From assembly GCA_031835245.1 (NCBI GenBank), contig JAVKOQ010000259.1:1-64000 (forward strand): 64,000 nt of DNA, written 5' to 3'. Positions within the stretch are counted from its first letter, which is position 1; the number at the start of each line of letters is the position of its first letter. The notes under the pieces are model-generated. The model had not been told where the DNA came from. It worked only from the letters and a program-made list of their open reading frames with translations, and made no database searches. The DNA is from Balamuthia mandrillaris. Lineage: Eukaryota; Discosea; Longamoebia; Balamuthiidae. Positions 42,253 to 53,572 of this stretch are shown here, piece by piece. The position numbers were made by a program, and so were the translations under genes.

Positions 42253-42821
42253 CTATTCATATTCTTGGAAACGAGCCAACAGTTTAGCAGCAATTTCGAG
42301 GACGAGGACGGACCGCTCGTTGGTGCGGAGGTCGGTGATGACCTGGCGTAGGTTGTAGGCCTGCAGCATCTCCCGACGGTTTTGGTGGAACTTGAAGAGA
42401 ATGGAGAGGATCTTGAGGGCGTTGACCCGCACGAGGGCGTCGGGGTGCTTCAGCTTCGGCTTGTCCAGCAGGCTCTCCACAAAGGCGGGCATAGAGGCCA
42501 GTGCTCTGCTGAACTTGGTGGACTTGTTGAGGATCTTGTGGAGGGGCTCGAGCATGCCCACGAAGCTCACGGATTGGGCCTGTGCAAAGCCCTGCACAAA
42601 CTTGTCGGCGTGTTGCACCAAAATGTCCTCCACTTTCTTGTCGCTGGGAGACTCGGAGGCCATCCATGCCGCCAGGGACTCCATCACCGTTGCTGGCCAC
42701 GTGGTCTTGATCTCCTGCCGGATGAGGTCGATGTAGAACTCCACCGTTTGGTGTTGCCACATCTCCTGTCTTGCTGCTTTGCAGTGGGCCTTGTTTGAGA
42801 GCATTCCAGTTTAAGTTTGCA

Positions 42822-42873
<52 letters not shown>

Positions 42874-45800
42874 GGAGGGAGGGAGATTCACCATTTGGCA
42901 AATAATAGGCAGAGCAAACTGTTTGAGAGGGTTGTTGCTTCGGATAAAGTATTGCAAATGAGGAATGAGACCGGCTTTTGCTGCTTGGGTCTGACGCACA
43001 CGGTCAATGCGGCAAAGATTAAATAAACAAGGCAATATTTGCTTGTGTTGGTCCTGGTTGGTTTGTTGGGTTTGGAGTGGTCAGAAGTGAAGAAAATCAA
43101 CGAAGAGGACGCAGAGAGAGAGAAAGAGAGAGAGAAGAATATGTACAGAGGCAGCGTCCGAATCATAAGAGGTCGAGTCCAATAAAGCGACCAGCTTGCT
43201 TATAGCGCCAGCACGAGAGATGTCTTTCAGTGTGGAAGAGTCCATGGTGAGCGTCCGGAACACTCTCAGCATCTTCAACAGGAGGGCTTGCGGCAAGTCG
43301 TCCAGCAATTGCACAAGGAAGCTGGACATAGAGGCCATGGCCGCTTTGACCACTTTATCGGCACTGGAGAACAAGAGCATCGTGTCGCAGATTTTGGAGG
43401 CGTAGTCAGCACTAACTTTCTTGATACGCTCTTTGGTGTCTTGCAGGGCAGGAGAAGAGGCCTCGCCCTCTTGAAAGATCTCGCCCAAAAGGACTTGGTC
43501 CTCGGGATCCCATCCCTCTCCCTCGTCGTTGACGACGTGCATGAGGGCATTGGCAAGCGGGGTGAGCAGCCCACTCTTGGTGAACAGCCTGCAAAAGTCG
43601 TTTCTAGGGAGACTAGCGTTCTGGAGCTCAAAGACCTTGTTGACAGCGTCGATGGCCATCCAAACCAGCGGTCGGTTGTTTTCAAAGGGAGAGTGAAGGT
43701 AGTCAACAAGAACAGGAAGACCACGGCAAGCCACGAACATCTGCAGCGTGAGCTGACTTGTGCTCACCATCTGCTTGACGAAAAGGGCGGTTTCTCTTCG
43801 GATGGGCTTGGCATAGGTGGCACCCGCAAACTTGATGATGGAGGGAATACCGCCCACCATGCAAAGATTCTCTTTCATCTCGACGTTGTTGTGGATGATT
43901 TGGTTGACCACTCTGAGGATGGCGTGCAGTACCCTCAGGTTGGACACTTCGATCATTTCGATGATGGGGATAACGCCGTGATGCCTTATCAAGTGACCCT
44001 TCTGGGCGGGATTGTTCTTGAAGATGTCGATCAGCTTGTTGCAGGCGTCCAAAATAATGGCCTCTTCTTGGTCGTGTTGCAGCTGGGACATGAGCTTGAG
44101 GATATCCGCCGAGACACGAGTCAGCTCATCCTTCTTTTGTGCCTCTTCAAGGTCCAAATCGCTATCATCATCGTCGTCAAAGCCGTCAGCAAAGGGATCC
44201 TCGTCGTCATCGAAAGTATCCGGCTTGTCCGCCCGCTCGCTCATCTTTGACCGGAGCTTGGCTACCAAATCAACACCCAAAGTGTCCCCTCGTCTGTCCG
44301 TTTCTTCCCCAAAGTCAGCCCCAAAGCCATCTTCCTCTTCCTCATCCTCCTCTTTCTTTCCTTTGTTGAGGGCACCCAAGTTCAACCGCAACTGGTCGGA
44401 TGGTCCCGATGCAGCAAAGTCATCCCCAAACTCAAGGTCCCAATCCTCATCGTCATCATCGCCTTCCTTGACGTGGCTGGTGGCTTTGGCAACAGTTGGC
44501 GTCGAACTATTGCCACCGTTGGTGTCCGCCTTCTTTACGAAGAACTCGTCCCAGTTAGTGTCGTCGCTCTCTTCGACATAGGTTTCAATCTTGGTATTGA
44601 GTACAGGCTCCGCAACCACTCCTCCTCGCAAAAGCTCTCCCGGATCGATGACGCGGGAGACCTTAGCGGCAAGTGGCACGTGGTCGTGCTTTTTCGATGA
44701 CTTGCTCTTTTTCTTGTCCTTCTTCTTCCTGTCCTTTTCTTTCTCTTTCTCTTTCTTTGAGCTTTTTGATACCTTGTTGCTCTTATCCTTATCTCGGCTA
44801 CGCGGTGTTTTGGGTTCCTTCTTTTTGGCAATCTTGTCTTTGGAGGAAGAAGAAGAGGTTGATGATTTGAGCTTGTCTTTCAATCGATCCTTGCTTCCTG
44901 CTCGTTTCAAGCTTCTTCCTTTCTTCCTGAACTCACTGCGGGTTTTGCCCCGGCTCTTGCTCCTTGCTCTTGACTTTTCTTCGTCTTTACTTTCCCGCTT
45001 CTTCTTTCGTCCTCTCTTGTCATCTTTGCTGTGTTTTTCTTTTGCAGAGAGGGGAGCACGAGGAGAAATCGGACCGTGCTCAAGGGAAACGGGTTGAGGG
45101 GGGCTCGTTTGTCGCCGTGCCCGCCGTTTAATACCGCTACCAGATTCTTCTTCTGCGTTTGCATCTGATTTGTTGTTAGCCCAACCTTCCAAATCATCGT
45201 CTCCAAAGTCATCAAATGGGTCTTTCTCGTTAGTCTCCGTGGTAGATTCTTTGTTGCGTAGCTTTAGCAAGCTGTTGTTAGTGGTAAACTTCAATTCTGC
45301 ATTCTCAAGCAGGGCCTCCAATGAGCTTACTGTGTTGGTGGCCGTAGCTGGTTTTTGTTCGGGTGGTTTTGGTAGTAGAGGAATGGGATTGGCTTGCGGC
45401 CGATCACCCCTACGTTGCTGCTCCATGCGATCTTTACAGGAACGAATCCAACGGTGCTTGAGCAGCTGTTTGGCTGAAATTCGCAAGTTGGGGTCCTTTT
45501 GAAAGCATTGCATCAAAAAGTCTCTTAATGCATTTGAGATGCCTTCCGGAAGCGGCGGGCAGGGATCCTCCACAATGTGAAATAGGGCAGGCATTGCTGC
45601 CAAGTCAAAATACGGAGGCGCTCCTGTAAGAAGCTCTATCACTGTACATCCCACGCTGGAATAAGTGAAAGAGAATCGATAAGCAACATGCGAATAAGTT
45701 TCACTTCTCCCAACCCACGTGCCTACCTCCAAATATCCGATTCCGTTGTGGCTCCTGAAAGCTCAATAATTTCTGGTGCCACTGTTATAATAATAATCAC

Positions 45801-47049
45801 GAGATATACTATTAGAAATGCAAGTATGAAGAAGAGATAGAGAGAGAGAAACAGAGAGAGACAGAGAGAAGCAAGAGTATTGAGAAAGATACGCACTCCA
45901 GTATGGGCTACCAACGACGTTTGAGGCATTATCCACAGTGGCATTTGCACCCAACTTCGTGCTGACACCACTGTTGGCCGTGAGAGAAGAATACAATAGA
46001 GAAGAAGGACAAAAAAGAAACGATGATAGCAGGACAGAAAAAGATTAGTTACATGGTGGCCTATGATAAAGCAGTGAGGATGCACATACAAATCTGCCAC
46101 TTTAACTCGCCCTTCTTTTGTAATCAAAATGTTCGCAGCCTGTTGAGAAAGACGGGTATCAGTACAAAGGAAGAGAAGGAATTGAAAAAAAAAAAAAAAG
46201 TCCGTCACCTTTATATCTCTGTGAATGACACCCTGCTCGTGTAAATAAACCAACCCATCTAACACTTGCACAATGTATATGCCAACAAGGCTTTCCCTAA
46301 AATTGCCAAACTTCTTTAACACCGACTCCAAGGAGCCACCTTCCACAAACCTGATGCAGAGCTCTTCCCATTAGCCACAATGTAATAGAAGAGAGCAGCT
46401 AGCTTGGACAATATACGTACTCTAAAATGATGTGCAAGTATTCTTTCGTCTGATAAAAGCCCAAGTATTTTACAATATTAACGTGGTTCAGTTTCTTCAG
46501 TAGGTCTATCTCCATCTGAGAGGCAATGGCTGAGTTAGTAACAACCAAGAGGAGCAAAGAACAACACGATGATAAACAAACGAACAAAACCAACAAAAAC
46601 GTATTTCAAACTGAAGAGAGAGAGAAAGAGAGAGAGAGAAAGAGGAGAGAGAGACAGAGAGACAGAGAAAGAGGAGAGAGATAGAGAGAGACAGAGAGAG
46701 GAGAGAGAGACAGAGAGAAACAAAGAACAAATAAATAAATAAAACAAAATGGGAGAGAAAAGAGTAGAGGAACCATGATGGAAGAGAGCTGCTCCTTTGG
46801 GATGCCAGTAAGGCTCACTTGCTTTATGGCAACGAAATCACCGCTCTCCACATTGAGGCCCTTGTACACAGTGCCAAAGCCTCCCCGGCCCAACGCATCC
46901 CCCAATTGCTGAACGGAACACGGGTTGCAAAAAGCAAAGTGAGCACAACCGTCAAAAAAACCAAACAAACGGACGGTGAGGGAAAAACGTACATATTTGT
47001 CCTCAAAGTTGGCTTCGTAATCCTCCGCGCCGCGATCCCGAAGCGACAT
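42253..47049 (-). CDS. SepH/Cdc7/MAP3K-epsilon-type kinase with ARM repeats
   Basis: Kinase of the septation-initiation (Cdc7/SepH) and plant MAP3K-epsilon type, linked to cytokinesis. ATG at 47047-47049. Kinase landmarks: [48 protein letters not shown] (joined across an intron), [37 protein letters not shown]. The [15 protein letters not shown] and [17 protein letters not shown] stretches match the plant/fungal group. Next is about 400 residues of Lys/Ser/Asp-rich linker (about 45430-44200), then ARM-type helices ([43 protein letters not shown]) to the C-terminus FQEYE. The N-terminal half has many small introns; the middle exon is 2.6 kb. It is divergent from the E2. Confidence 0.93.
42826..42864. 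repeat. (GA)n run in MAP3K intron
   Basis: CT on the sense strand. Further imperfect GA runs of the same gene lie at about 43110-43136, 45838-45872 and 46616-46716. Confidence 0.9.
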
Positions 47050-47542
47050 GTTTTTTTTTTCCCTCTCTTCTTTCTTTGCGGAAGATTATTATGGTGTTTA
47101 AAATAAAATGATTCTCTCTTGATTTCAAAAAAAAAAAACCTCTATGCCTCAGGCTCGTTTCTCGTAAGGTTGCCACCACCCATCAGCCCAAGGTTCCAAC
47201 CAACAACAAAGTGCGTTTTTTTTTTCCCTCTTCTTCTCCACCTGTGCTGCCAACCTTGTCTTTTTTGTTCTTTCTTTCTTTGTCCGCCGAAAATCATAAT
47301 TGCCTGGGGGTTCGGTGATTACATTTCAAATTTTTATGATTTCTGATTGGAGTATCTGGGAAGATCAAACCGGGCGCGAGGGTTGCGACCTACTAGTCGA
47401 CATAAAATACTAGTTTGGGTACAATTTTTTTGTTTTTGTTTGAAGTGAACTGAAAACGAGCAACACAAGAGTACACTTGACTTCTCCCCTTTTTCCCCCC
47501 CGATTGTAGCCAAAGAGAGAGAGAAACTTTGGGGAGTGGAAG
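47050..47542. promoter_or_regulatory. Divergent MAP3K/E2 promoter
   Basis: 493-nt spacer, T-rich next to the kinase. AGTCGACA at 47395-47402, about 140 nt before the E2 ATG, is followed by a second TACTAG. No gene seen. Confidence 0.45.
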
Positions 47543-47593
47543 ATGGCAGAGAAAAGGGCTGCGCTTTTGTTGAGAAAGCAATTGAAGGGTACC

Positions 47594-47630
<37 letters not shown>

Positions 47631-47831
47631 TTTTTTTTTGGGACACACCCATTTTCTTTTTTTTCTTTTCTTTTTTTTTTTGCCTAGTCTAATGTGGTTT
47701 GTTGTTGATGATGAGTAGAGCTGCAAAAAAACCCCGTGGACGGGTTTTCTGCGGGCGTAGAGGATGACAACATTTTTGAGTGGAGCTGCGTCATTGTGGG
47801 TCCCCCTGACACCTTTTAGTACGTCCCTCTC

Positions 47832-47866
<35 letters not shown>

Positions 47867-48276
47867 TTTCTTCCTTGGCCTTTCTTTCTCTGACCCTCTA
47901 CGTTATTCTTTTTGTTGCGCAGCGAGGGCGGGTATTTCAATTGTAAACTGAAGTTCCCCACAGAGTACCCCGACCAGCCTCCCGAAATGTACTTCACCTC
48001 CGAAATATGGCACCCCAATGGTAGGCTAGCTTTTGGCTCCTCCCCTTCTCTTTTTTTTTTGTCCTTTGTTTTTCTTTATTTTTAACATCTGGACTGAACC
48101 CATTTTTTTTCTCTCATTCAGTCTATGAAGACGGCAAAGTTTGTATTTCAATCTTGCATCCACCTGGTGAAGACGAGTTTGGTTACGAGAAGGCAAACGA
48201 GCGATGGTCTCCCATCCATACTGTGGAAACTATTTTGTGCGTATTTTTATCTCGGCTGCTCTTTTTTTGTTGAAAT

Positions 48277-48318
<42 letters not shown>

Positions 48319-48587
48319 GGCATGACCAGTCCTTTCTTACCCTTCCCAAACACCGCAGGGTCAGCGTTATTTCTATGTTGTCAGACCCGAACGATGAGTC
48401 TCCGGCCAACATTGATGCCGCCGTTCGTTTTTGCCCAACCCCTACCTCTGCTTTGTTTTGTTTTAACTGACCTGTTTGCCTGTTGGTTTTATTATGATTA
48501 CTATTATAGAGGCAATGGCGCGAAGACCGAGAGGGCTTCAAGAAAAAGGTGCAGAGGTGTGTTCGAAGGTCTCAAGAGATGCTCTAA
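47543..48587 (+). CDS. UBE2G1: Ubiquitin-conjugating enzyme E2, UBE2G/Ubc7 type
   Basis: E2 enzyme of the group used in ER-associated degradation. Six exons give about 170 aa. [15 protein letters not shown], then [47 protein letters not shown], the active-site cysteine in KVCISIL, and the acidic insert [18 protein letters not shown] that marks UBE2G/UBE2R types. After [10 protein letters not shown](D)ESPANIDAA the last exon reads [20 protein letters not shown], closest to UBE2G1. CT runs sit in three introns (47599-47626, 47836-47863, 48279-48313), each soon after the donor. It converges on DNAJC17 with 112 nt between stops. Confidence 0.95.
47599..48313. repeat. (CT)n runs in three UBE2G introns
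   Basis: Runs at about 47599-47626, 47836-47863 and 48279-48313, all on the sense strand. Confidence 0.9.
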
Positions 48588-48699
48588 AATCACCACCACT
48601 ACCGCCGCCAGTGCTGCTGTCTGTTGGTTGTTGTTTGTTATATTTTTTTGACACAATACAGCGTTCACCCTTTGTAAATGTGCAGTTCACAGAGATTCC

Positions 48700-49827
48700 T
48701 CAGACTTCTTTCTCCTCTTCCTCGTCATCGTTGGGAAGGAGACCAGCTCTTCTCCGCATGAAAGCAGCCACCTGTGCCATCTTCAACAACGTCTGCCGTT
48801 CGAGTTGTTCATGGTAGTCTCCCGTTGATGAGGTTGGTATTGGTGCTGCAGCCTTCCTCTCTCCATCCGAACCCAAGTTGCTCCTTGCAGTACGAGAAGC
48901 AGCTGCAGTGGAGTCGGATGAAGAAGCGGTGGCAAGAGCTATGCGCAGCGGATTGCTTGGGTCACCCATCTGCCGACCGCCTCCATCCGTGGGTGTGCCT
49001 CCTGTCACTAACGCCGTTACCTATTGAATGTCAAAAAAGAGCGAGCGGTCAGCAAAGAAAGCAAAGCTTCATCGGTGGTGTTTACGTACAGCATCCTGAA
49101 CGCTAGCAAAGGTGACCAAGGCGCTGCCGCCCTTCTTGGAAAGGGCCACGTACTTGAGAGGGCCAAACGGCTGGAAGAGGCCGGTGAGCCTCTCTTTGTC
49201 GTAGAGGGGCGTGCCCTTTCGCCTCCACCGCACTTTGAGGGTGGCGGCCTCCTCCTCTTTGCTTTGTTGCCCCTCGCCGGAGGCCCGTTGCTCCTTTTGC
49301 ATTTCATAGAGCCGTTCCCGTTCTCTCTTCATCTTGAGGTAGCCTTCTCTCCGTAGCCGCTCCATCTAGAACACAAACAGAAAGTGAGCGTCACAAGAAT
49401 GAGAATAAAAGAAGACGAAGAAGAAGAAGAAGAAAGAAGAAGAAAGAGAAAGACGTACCTCTGCTTCCAGCCTTCGCTTGGCTTGCTCCTCTTCCGATTT
49501 TTGCTTCTTGAATGCCCTTTCCCTTTCCAACAGGGACTCGGTCATCTGCCGCCGCTTGGTGCCCATTTCCTTGGCCTTTTGCTTGCGCAGCTGCTGTGCC
49601 CTGACCACGTTGTCATAGGCGGCACGGGCCTGGTCGTCGGAGAGCACATCGTTGGCCTTTCTGATCTTGTGAAACCGGTCGGCGGCCTTGGGGTCCCCTC
49701 GGTTCTTATCAGGGTGGTACTTGAGGGCCAGCGCTCGAAAGGCTTTGGATATGTCCTCCTTGGAGGCCTGTATGGTCAACCCCAATATCTCGTAGTACGC
49801 ATCCTCTTTCAAACTATCAATCTCCAT
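48700..49827 (-). CDS. DNAJC17: DnaJ homologue DNAJC17 (J domain plus RRM)
   Basis: Spliceosome-associated J protein (fission yeast Cwf23 type), nuclear. ATG at 49825-49827. J domain in the first 80 residues: YYEILGL, FRALALKYHPDKN with the HPD motif, and VLSDDQARAAYD. A charged coiled coil follows (ERERAFKKQKSEEEQAKRR; MERLRREGYLKMKRERE). A divergent RRM at about 49250-49090 reads LTGLFQPFGPLKYVALSKK and SALVTFASVQDAV. The C-terminus is helical (LLKMAQVAAFMRRRAG) and ends acidic. The order J-coil-RRM-helix is that of DNAJC17. Two or more introns. It shares a 269-nt divergent promoter with RFC2. Confidence 0.92.
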
Positions 49828-50096
49828 TGGCTCTGCTGCGTTCTGCCTCCTTCCTTCCTGCTATTCTCTTCTTTCTCTTCTTTGTTGCGGAAGTTTATCT
49901 GTCGACAAGTTATTTTGTCGACAATCATGTCGTCACGAAATACTACGTGACGACCCGAAATACTTGTTTCCCGCCAAAAAATGAGTGGAAAAAAAGTAGG
50001 AAGAAAGAAACGAAGGGGAGAGAAGAGAGAGGGATAAGATTAGAGAAAGAGAGAGAAGAGGAGCGAAACAAAAAACAAAACCATTTTAAAAAAAAT
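49828..50096. promoter_or_regulatory. DNAJC17/RFC2 divergent promoter: four shared motifs and an E2F-type site
   Basis: TGTCGACA at 49900-49907 and 49916-49923; CGTGACGACA on the minus strand at 49928-49937; CGTGACGACC at 49946-49955; TTTCCCGCC at 49967-49975. This is the densest cluster of the shared motif in the window (four in 56 bp). The E2F-type site is 122 nt upstream of the RFC2 ATG. Confidence 0.65.
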
Positions 50097-50642
50097 ATGG
50101 AAGAGGACGGTGGAGAACAAACTGCCATGGAGATCGTGAAGGAGGGAGAGGCCCCAAAAAAGACTAGACCCGCTGGCGGTGCGCTTGCTGGGTTGAGCTC
50201 GGTGGAGTTGCCTTGGGTGGAAAAGTACAGACCCAGCAAGATTGAGGACATTGTGGGCAACGAGGAAGCTGTCAGTCGGCTTAAGATCATCTCCGAGGAA
50301 GGCAACATGCCCAACCTGATCATAGCCGTTCGTTTCTCCCTCCTCCCCACCCTCAAAAAGCCTTTGTGCCGACCAAACCACTAACCCCACACGCACGCGC
50401 TCTTTCACTCCTCTTATTAGGGACCACCAGGCACCGGTAAAACCACCAGCATACTTGCGCTGGCCCGCTCCTTGCTGGGTGATTCCTACAAAGAGGCCGT
50501 GCTTGAGCTCAACGCATCAGACGACAGGTAAGCCACAGCCTCTACATTTTTTTCTTTTCGGCCACTACTTTGCTTTTGCTGTTTTCTAAATGCTTTCACC
50601 CTGTTCATGTTTTTCTTTTCTTTTTCTCGTCATTTTTGCTCT

Positions 50643-50726
<84 letters not shown>

Positions 50727-51748
50727 ACACAAACAGAGGCATTGACGTTGTGAGAAACAAGATCAAGTCCTTTGCTCAACAGAAAATCCGGTTACCGCCC
50801 GGCCGCCACAAGGTTGTCATTCTTGACGAGGCGGACAGGTATCTTTCTCTCTATCGCACGTTTTCTGCTTCTCTCTTTCTCTCTTCTGTGTCACGAGGGT
50901 GTGAGGAGAGAGAATTACTGATCGATATCACATATAGCATGACATCAGCAGCACAACAGGCAATGCGACGCACAATGGAGATCTACTCCAACACAACTCG
51001 TTTTGCCTTGGCTTGCAACATATCCTCCAAGATCATAGAGCCCATACAGAGTCGCTGCGCCATTCTGAGGTTCAGTCGGCTCACCGACAAGCAGATTTTG
51101 AAACGGATACTGGAGGTGATGGAAGCAGAGACTGTTCCTTACAACGAAGATGGTCTGGAGGCACTCATATTCACAGCAGAGGGCGACATGCGGCAGGCCT
51201 TGAACAACCTCCAATCCACTTACTCCAGTTATGGTTTCATTAGCAAGGAAAATGTATTCAAGGTGAAACCTCCTCCCTATCCCCTATTTTGTAACTTTCT
51301 GTTAAAGCTGACCGTCGGTTGGTGCAAAAGGTTTGCGATACACCACACCCAGAAATTGTTGAGCAAGTGATTCAACATTGTCTGGATGGCGACATCAACA
51401 ACGCACAGTCCACATTAGAGCTGTTGTGGCATCAAGGCTACTCCGCAGTGGATATACTGGGCACCCTGTTTCGCGTCACCAAGAACTTTGCCATGATGGA
51501 GTACATGAAGTTGGAGTTCATCAAGGTCAGAGTGACTTGCTCTTCTTTTGGTTGCCCACAGCTGGCTTTTTTTTGAAATGGGTGATCCTGACTGGTGGTG
51601 TTGCAACGATGTCCACAACGAAAACAAACAGGAAATAGGATTTACACACATGCGCGCGGCACAGGGCTTGGGCACATTCCTTCAGCTCTGTGGCCTTCTG
51701 GCCCGTCTCTGCGCCCTCAAGAGCAAGACCACTGCGCACCAACAGTGA
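50097..51748 (+). CDS. RFC2: Replication factor C small subunit RFC2
   Basis: Subunit of the clamp loader that places PCNA on DNA. The first ATG at 50097 starts a short acidic leader. The core follows: [20 protein letters not shown], Walker [11 protein letters not shown] (exon start 50421), [19 protein letters not shown], Walker [10 protein letters not shown] (split by an intron), the arginine-finger box [43 protein letters not shown], and the end [19 protein letters not shown]. The sequence follows human RFC2 (yeast Rfc4) closely rather than RFC4 or RFC5. Six exons; the second intron carries two long CT runs (50647-50724). Confidence 0.96.
50647..50724. repeat. (CT)n double run in RFC2 intron
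   Basis: Two CT runs split by a CC; the second ends 12 nt before the acceptor at 50736. Sense strand. Confidence 0.95.
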
Positions 51749-51790
51749 CACGCGTTGATTATCTTTATAAAGTAATTGGTGACATCATGA

Positions 51791-51798
51791 AGTCGACA
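51791..51798 (+). promoter_or_regulatory. AGTCGACA in TMEM208 5' region
   Basis: Lies in the 199-nt tandem spacer between the RFC2 stop and the TMEM208 start, 150 nt before the latter. Confidence 0.4.
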
Positions 51799-51947
51799 GG
51801 AAATGAAAACTCGCAGAAACAGCAACAAATATAGTAAATTTGTATGAAAAGACGCCTAACCTATTAGGTTCTCTTTCTTTTGAGGAGAAGAAAGACGCAA
51901 ACAAGAAAGACGTGGCACAGCGGCGGGCGAAAAAAGTAGCGAAGTAG

Positions 51948-53010
51948 ATGGTGCGTTTGCAAGTCCTGCTGACGGAGAGGGTTTTTGTGGGAAGTTATCA
52001 TGTGCAGGAATCGTTCATGCTGATGAGATATTTTGTTTTTTGGTCCTAGGCCAACCAAGCAGCAAAGAAGAGGGTGAAAGAAAACGAGCAGATCATCTAT
52101 CGTTTGCGGTGGCTGATCGCCATTGTCAATGTACGTCTGTTTCTTTTTGTGTTGGTGTTGGTGTTGGTGTGGAGGGTCTAACCTCAAAGTACAGGCTATT
52201 TATGTGTTGGTTCGTGTGCTGTGGTACAACGACAGCTTCATCGGCTACCACTGGTTCGCCTTCGCCCTCACCACCGGCGTGTACCTTATCTGTACGTTGC
52301 TCCTCTCCTATTGTTGTGGGCATGCAAGGCTTATCTTTTTCTCCTCGTTACAAAAAAGTTTATTCTTGGCTGGCCTCTTTGGCAAAGCCTACCTACGAAG
52401 GCACCGAGCTGGTGGACGGAGGCGCTAACCTTAGCATGCCTGGCAACCTTACAGAGTACCACCTCACTCACCTCTTTCGTCGTTCTTTTATGCTGCCATC
52501 TTACGCTTCTCTCTCTCTCTCTCTTACTCACTCCACTCACTTGCTTCACTCACTCACTCACTCACTCACTCACTCACTCACTCACTCACTCACTCACTCA
52601 CTCACTCACTCACTTACTCTTCGCTTTTCTCTCTGATGTGCGGTTCTCTCTCTCTCTTCTCTCTCTCCGCGGCTGGATAAAGGTATTACTTTGACATAAT
52701 CTATGTGACTGCGTTCGTGCAACTAGGTTCCATCTATTCAGATTGGATGTGGTTGCTCTACTTGGTGGTATGTAAACCCTGTGTTTGTGGCACTTGGGTG
52801 ATGGTTTACCGCTGTCTTTAAACATTAACATCGCGGTCGATATAACAGATCCCAATATTTGCGGTATATAAGTTGGGAGGTTTGCTGCTGAGCCTCAGAA
52901 GCACACAACAGGCGATGAGCGGTGGTGAGGACGATCCCTCCTTCCAAAAAAAGCGAGAAAAGGCAGAGCGCAGGGCTGGACGTGTCAAGTTTACCAAAGG
53001 ACGACGCTAA
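51948..53010 (+). CDS. TMEM208: TMEM208 (SND-type ER protein-targeting factor)
   Basis: Small ER membrane protein; the yeast counterpart Snd2 takes part in membrane-protein targeting. Proposed exons: 51948-51950 (ATG alone), 52050-52130, 52195-52291, 52329-52455, 52683-52767, 52849-53010, in frame to 184 aa (human 173). Landmarks: MANQAAKKRVKENEQIIYRL; membrane segments AIYVLVRVLWY and WFAFALTTGVYLI; the family box GTELVDGGANLSMPG; DIIYVTAFVQLGSIYSDWMW; a last segment LVIPIFAVYKLGGLLL; and a basic tail KAERRAGRVKFTKGRR. The coding exons are firm; the single-codon first exon is inferred because no ATG lies in frame at the start of exon 2. One intron holds a CT run and a TCAC array. Confidence 0.88.
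52500..52614. repeat. (CT)n then (TCAC)n microsatellite in TMEM208 intron
   Basis: A short CT run (52510-52523) is followed by about 17 TCAC units at 52546-52614. The only tetranucleotide array in the window. Intron 52456-52682. Confidence 0.95.
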
Positions 53011-53014
53011 TGGG

Positions 53015-53421
53015 TCACTCACATCCTGAAGAGAGTAAGAGGAAGGAGACGAACGATAGGGAAGAGGAAGAAAACGCTGCAGTACATGCATTGACGAGTG
53101 ATGCAGGCCTTTTTTTCCCCGTTTTCTTTTCTTGCACAAACAAGCATAACAAGTAATATTACTGCAAATCTTCTGGATAAGGCCAACCAAAGTGGAAACC
53201 AGATTCTCGATAGAGTTGTCAACGCACTTCCCAGCTAACCAAAGGATGCCTTGGTACATCGACGGTACGGAGAGTCTTTGTCTCTGATAATAATTCACAG
53301 GTTGTTGTTGTTGAATAGCGACTTTGAGTTCCTGCCACAGCACATCCGGGGCGTTTACCAAGCACATGTTCAGAATGCTAAACAATTGCGGAGAGCCCAT
53401 CATCTGGGAAACCAAGGCCAT
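53015..53421 (-). CDS. Unrecognised small protein, 106 aa
   Basis: I do not recognise the family. ATG at 53419-53421 (MALVSQMMGSPQLFSILNMC). The frame continues with VLWQELKVAIQQQQPVNYYQ, RLSVPSMYQGILWLAGKCVD and NLVSTLVGLIQKIC, helical in character. Proposed intron 53162-53077 (gtaata ... ctgcag) joins in frame to a Ser-rich end and the TGA at 53015-53017, five bases from the TMEM208 stop. Without the intron the frame runs on across TMEM208, which is unlikely. The 151-nt divergent promoter shared with COX15 has two copies of CGTGTCGACATGTCA. Reality of the gene is probable; the C-terminus is uncertain. Confidence 0.6.
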
Positions 53422-53450
53422 AGTATTTGATTTTTGGCGACAGAAGGCTC

Positions 53451-53507
53451 CGTGTCGACATGTCAATTGTCCGCAAAATTGAGAATAGTAGTCGTGTCGA
53501 CATGTCA
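53451..53507 (+). promoter_or_regulatory. Duplicated CGTGTCGACATGTCA in COX15 divergent promoter
   Basis: Exact 15-base copies at 53451-53465 and 53493-53507, 42 bp apart, between the unknown minus-strand gene (ATG 53421) and COX15 (ATG 53573). Confidence 0.6.
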
Positions 53508-53572
53508 TGTTCTTTTTAGTACGCCGCAAACAAAAAAATCCCCAAGAGAGCTCATCGCAAGGAGTAAGCAGC

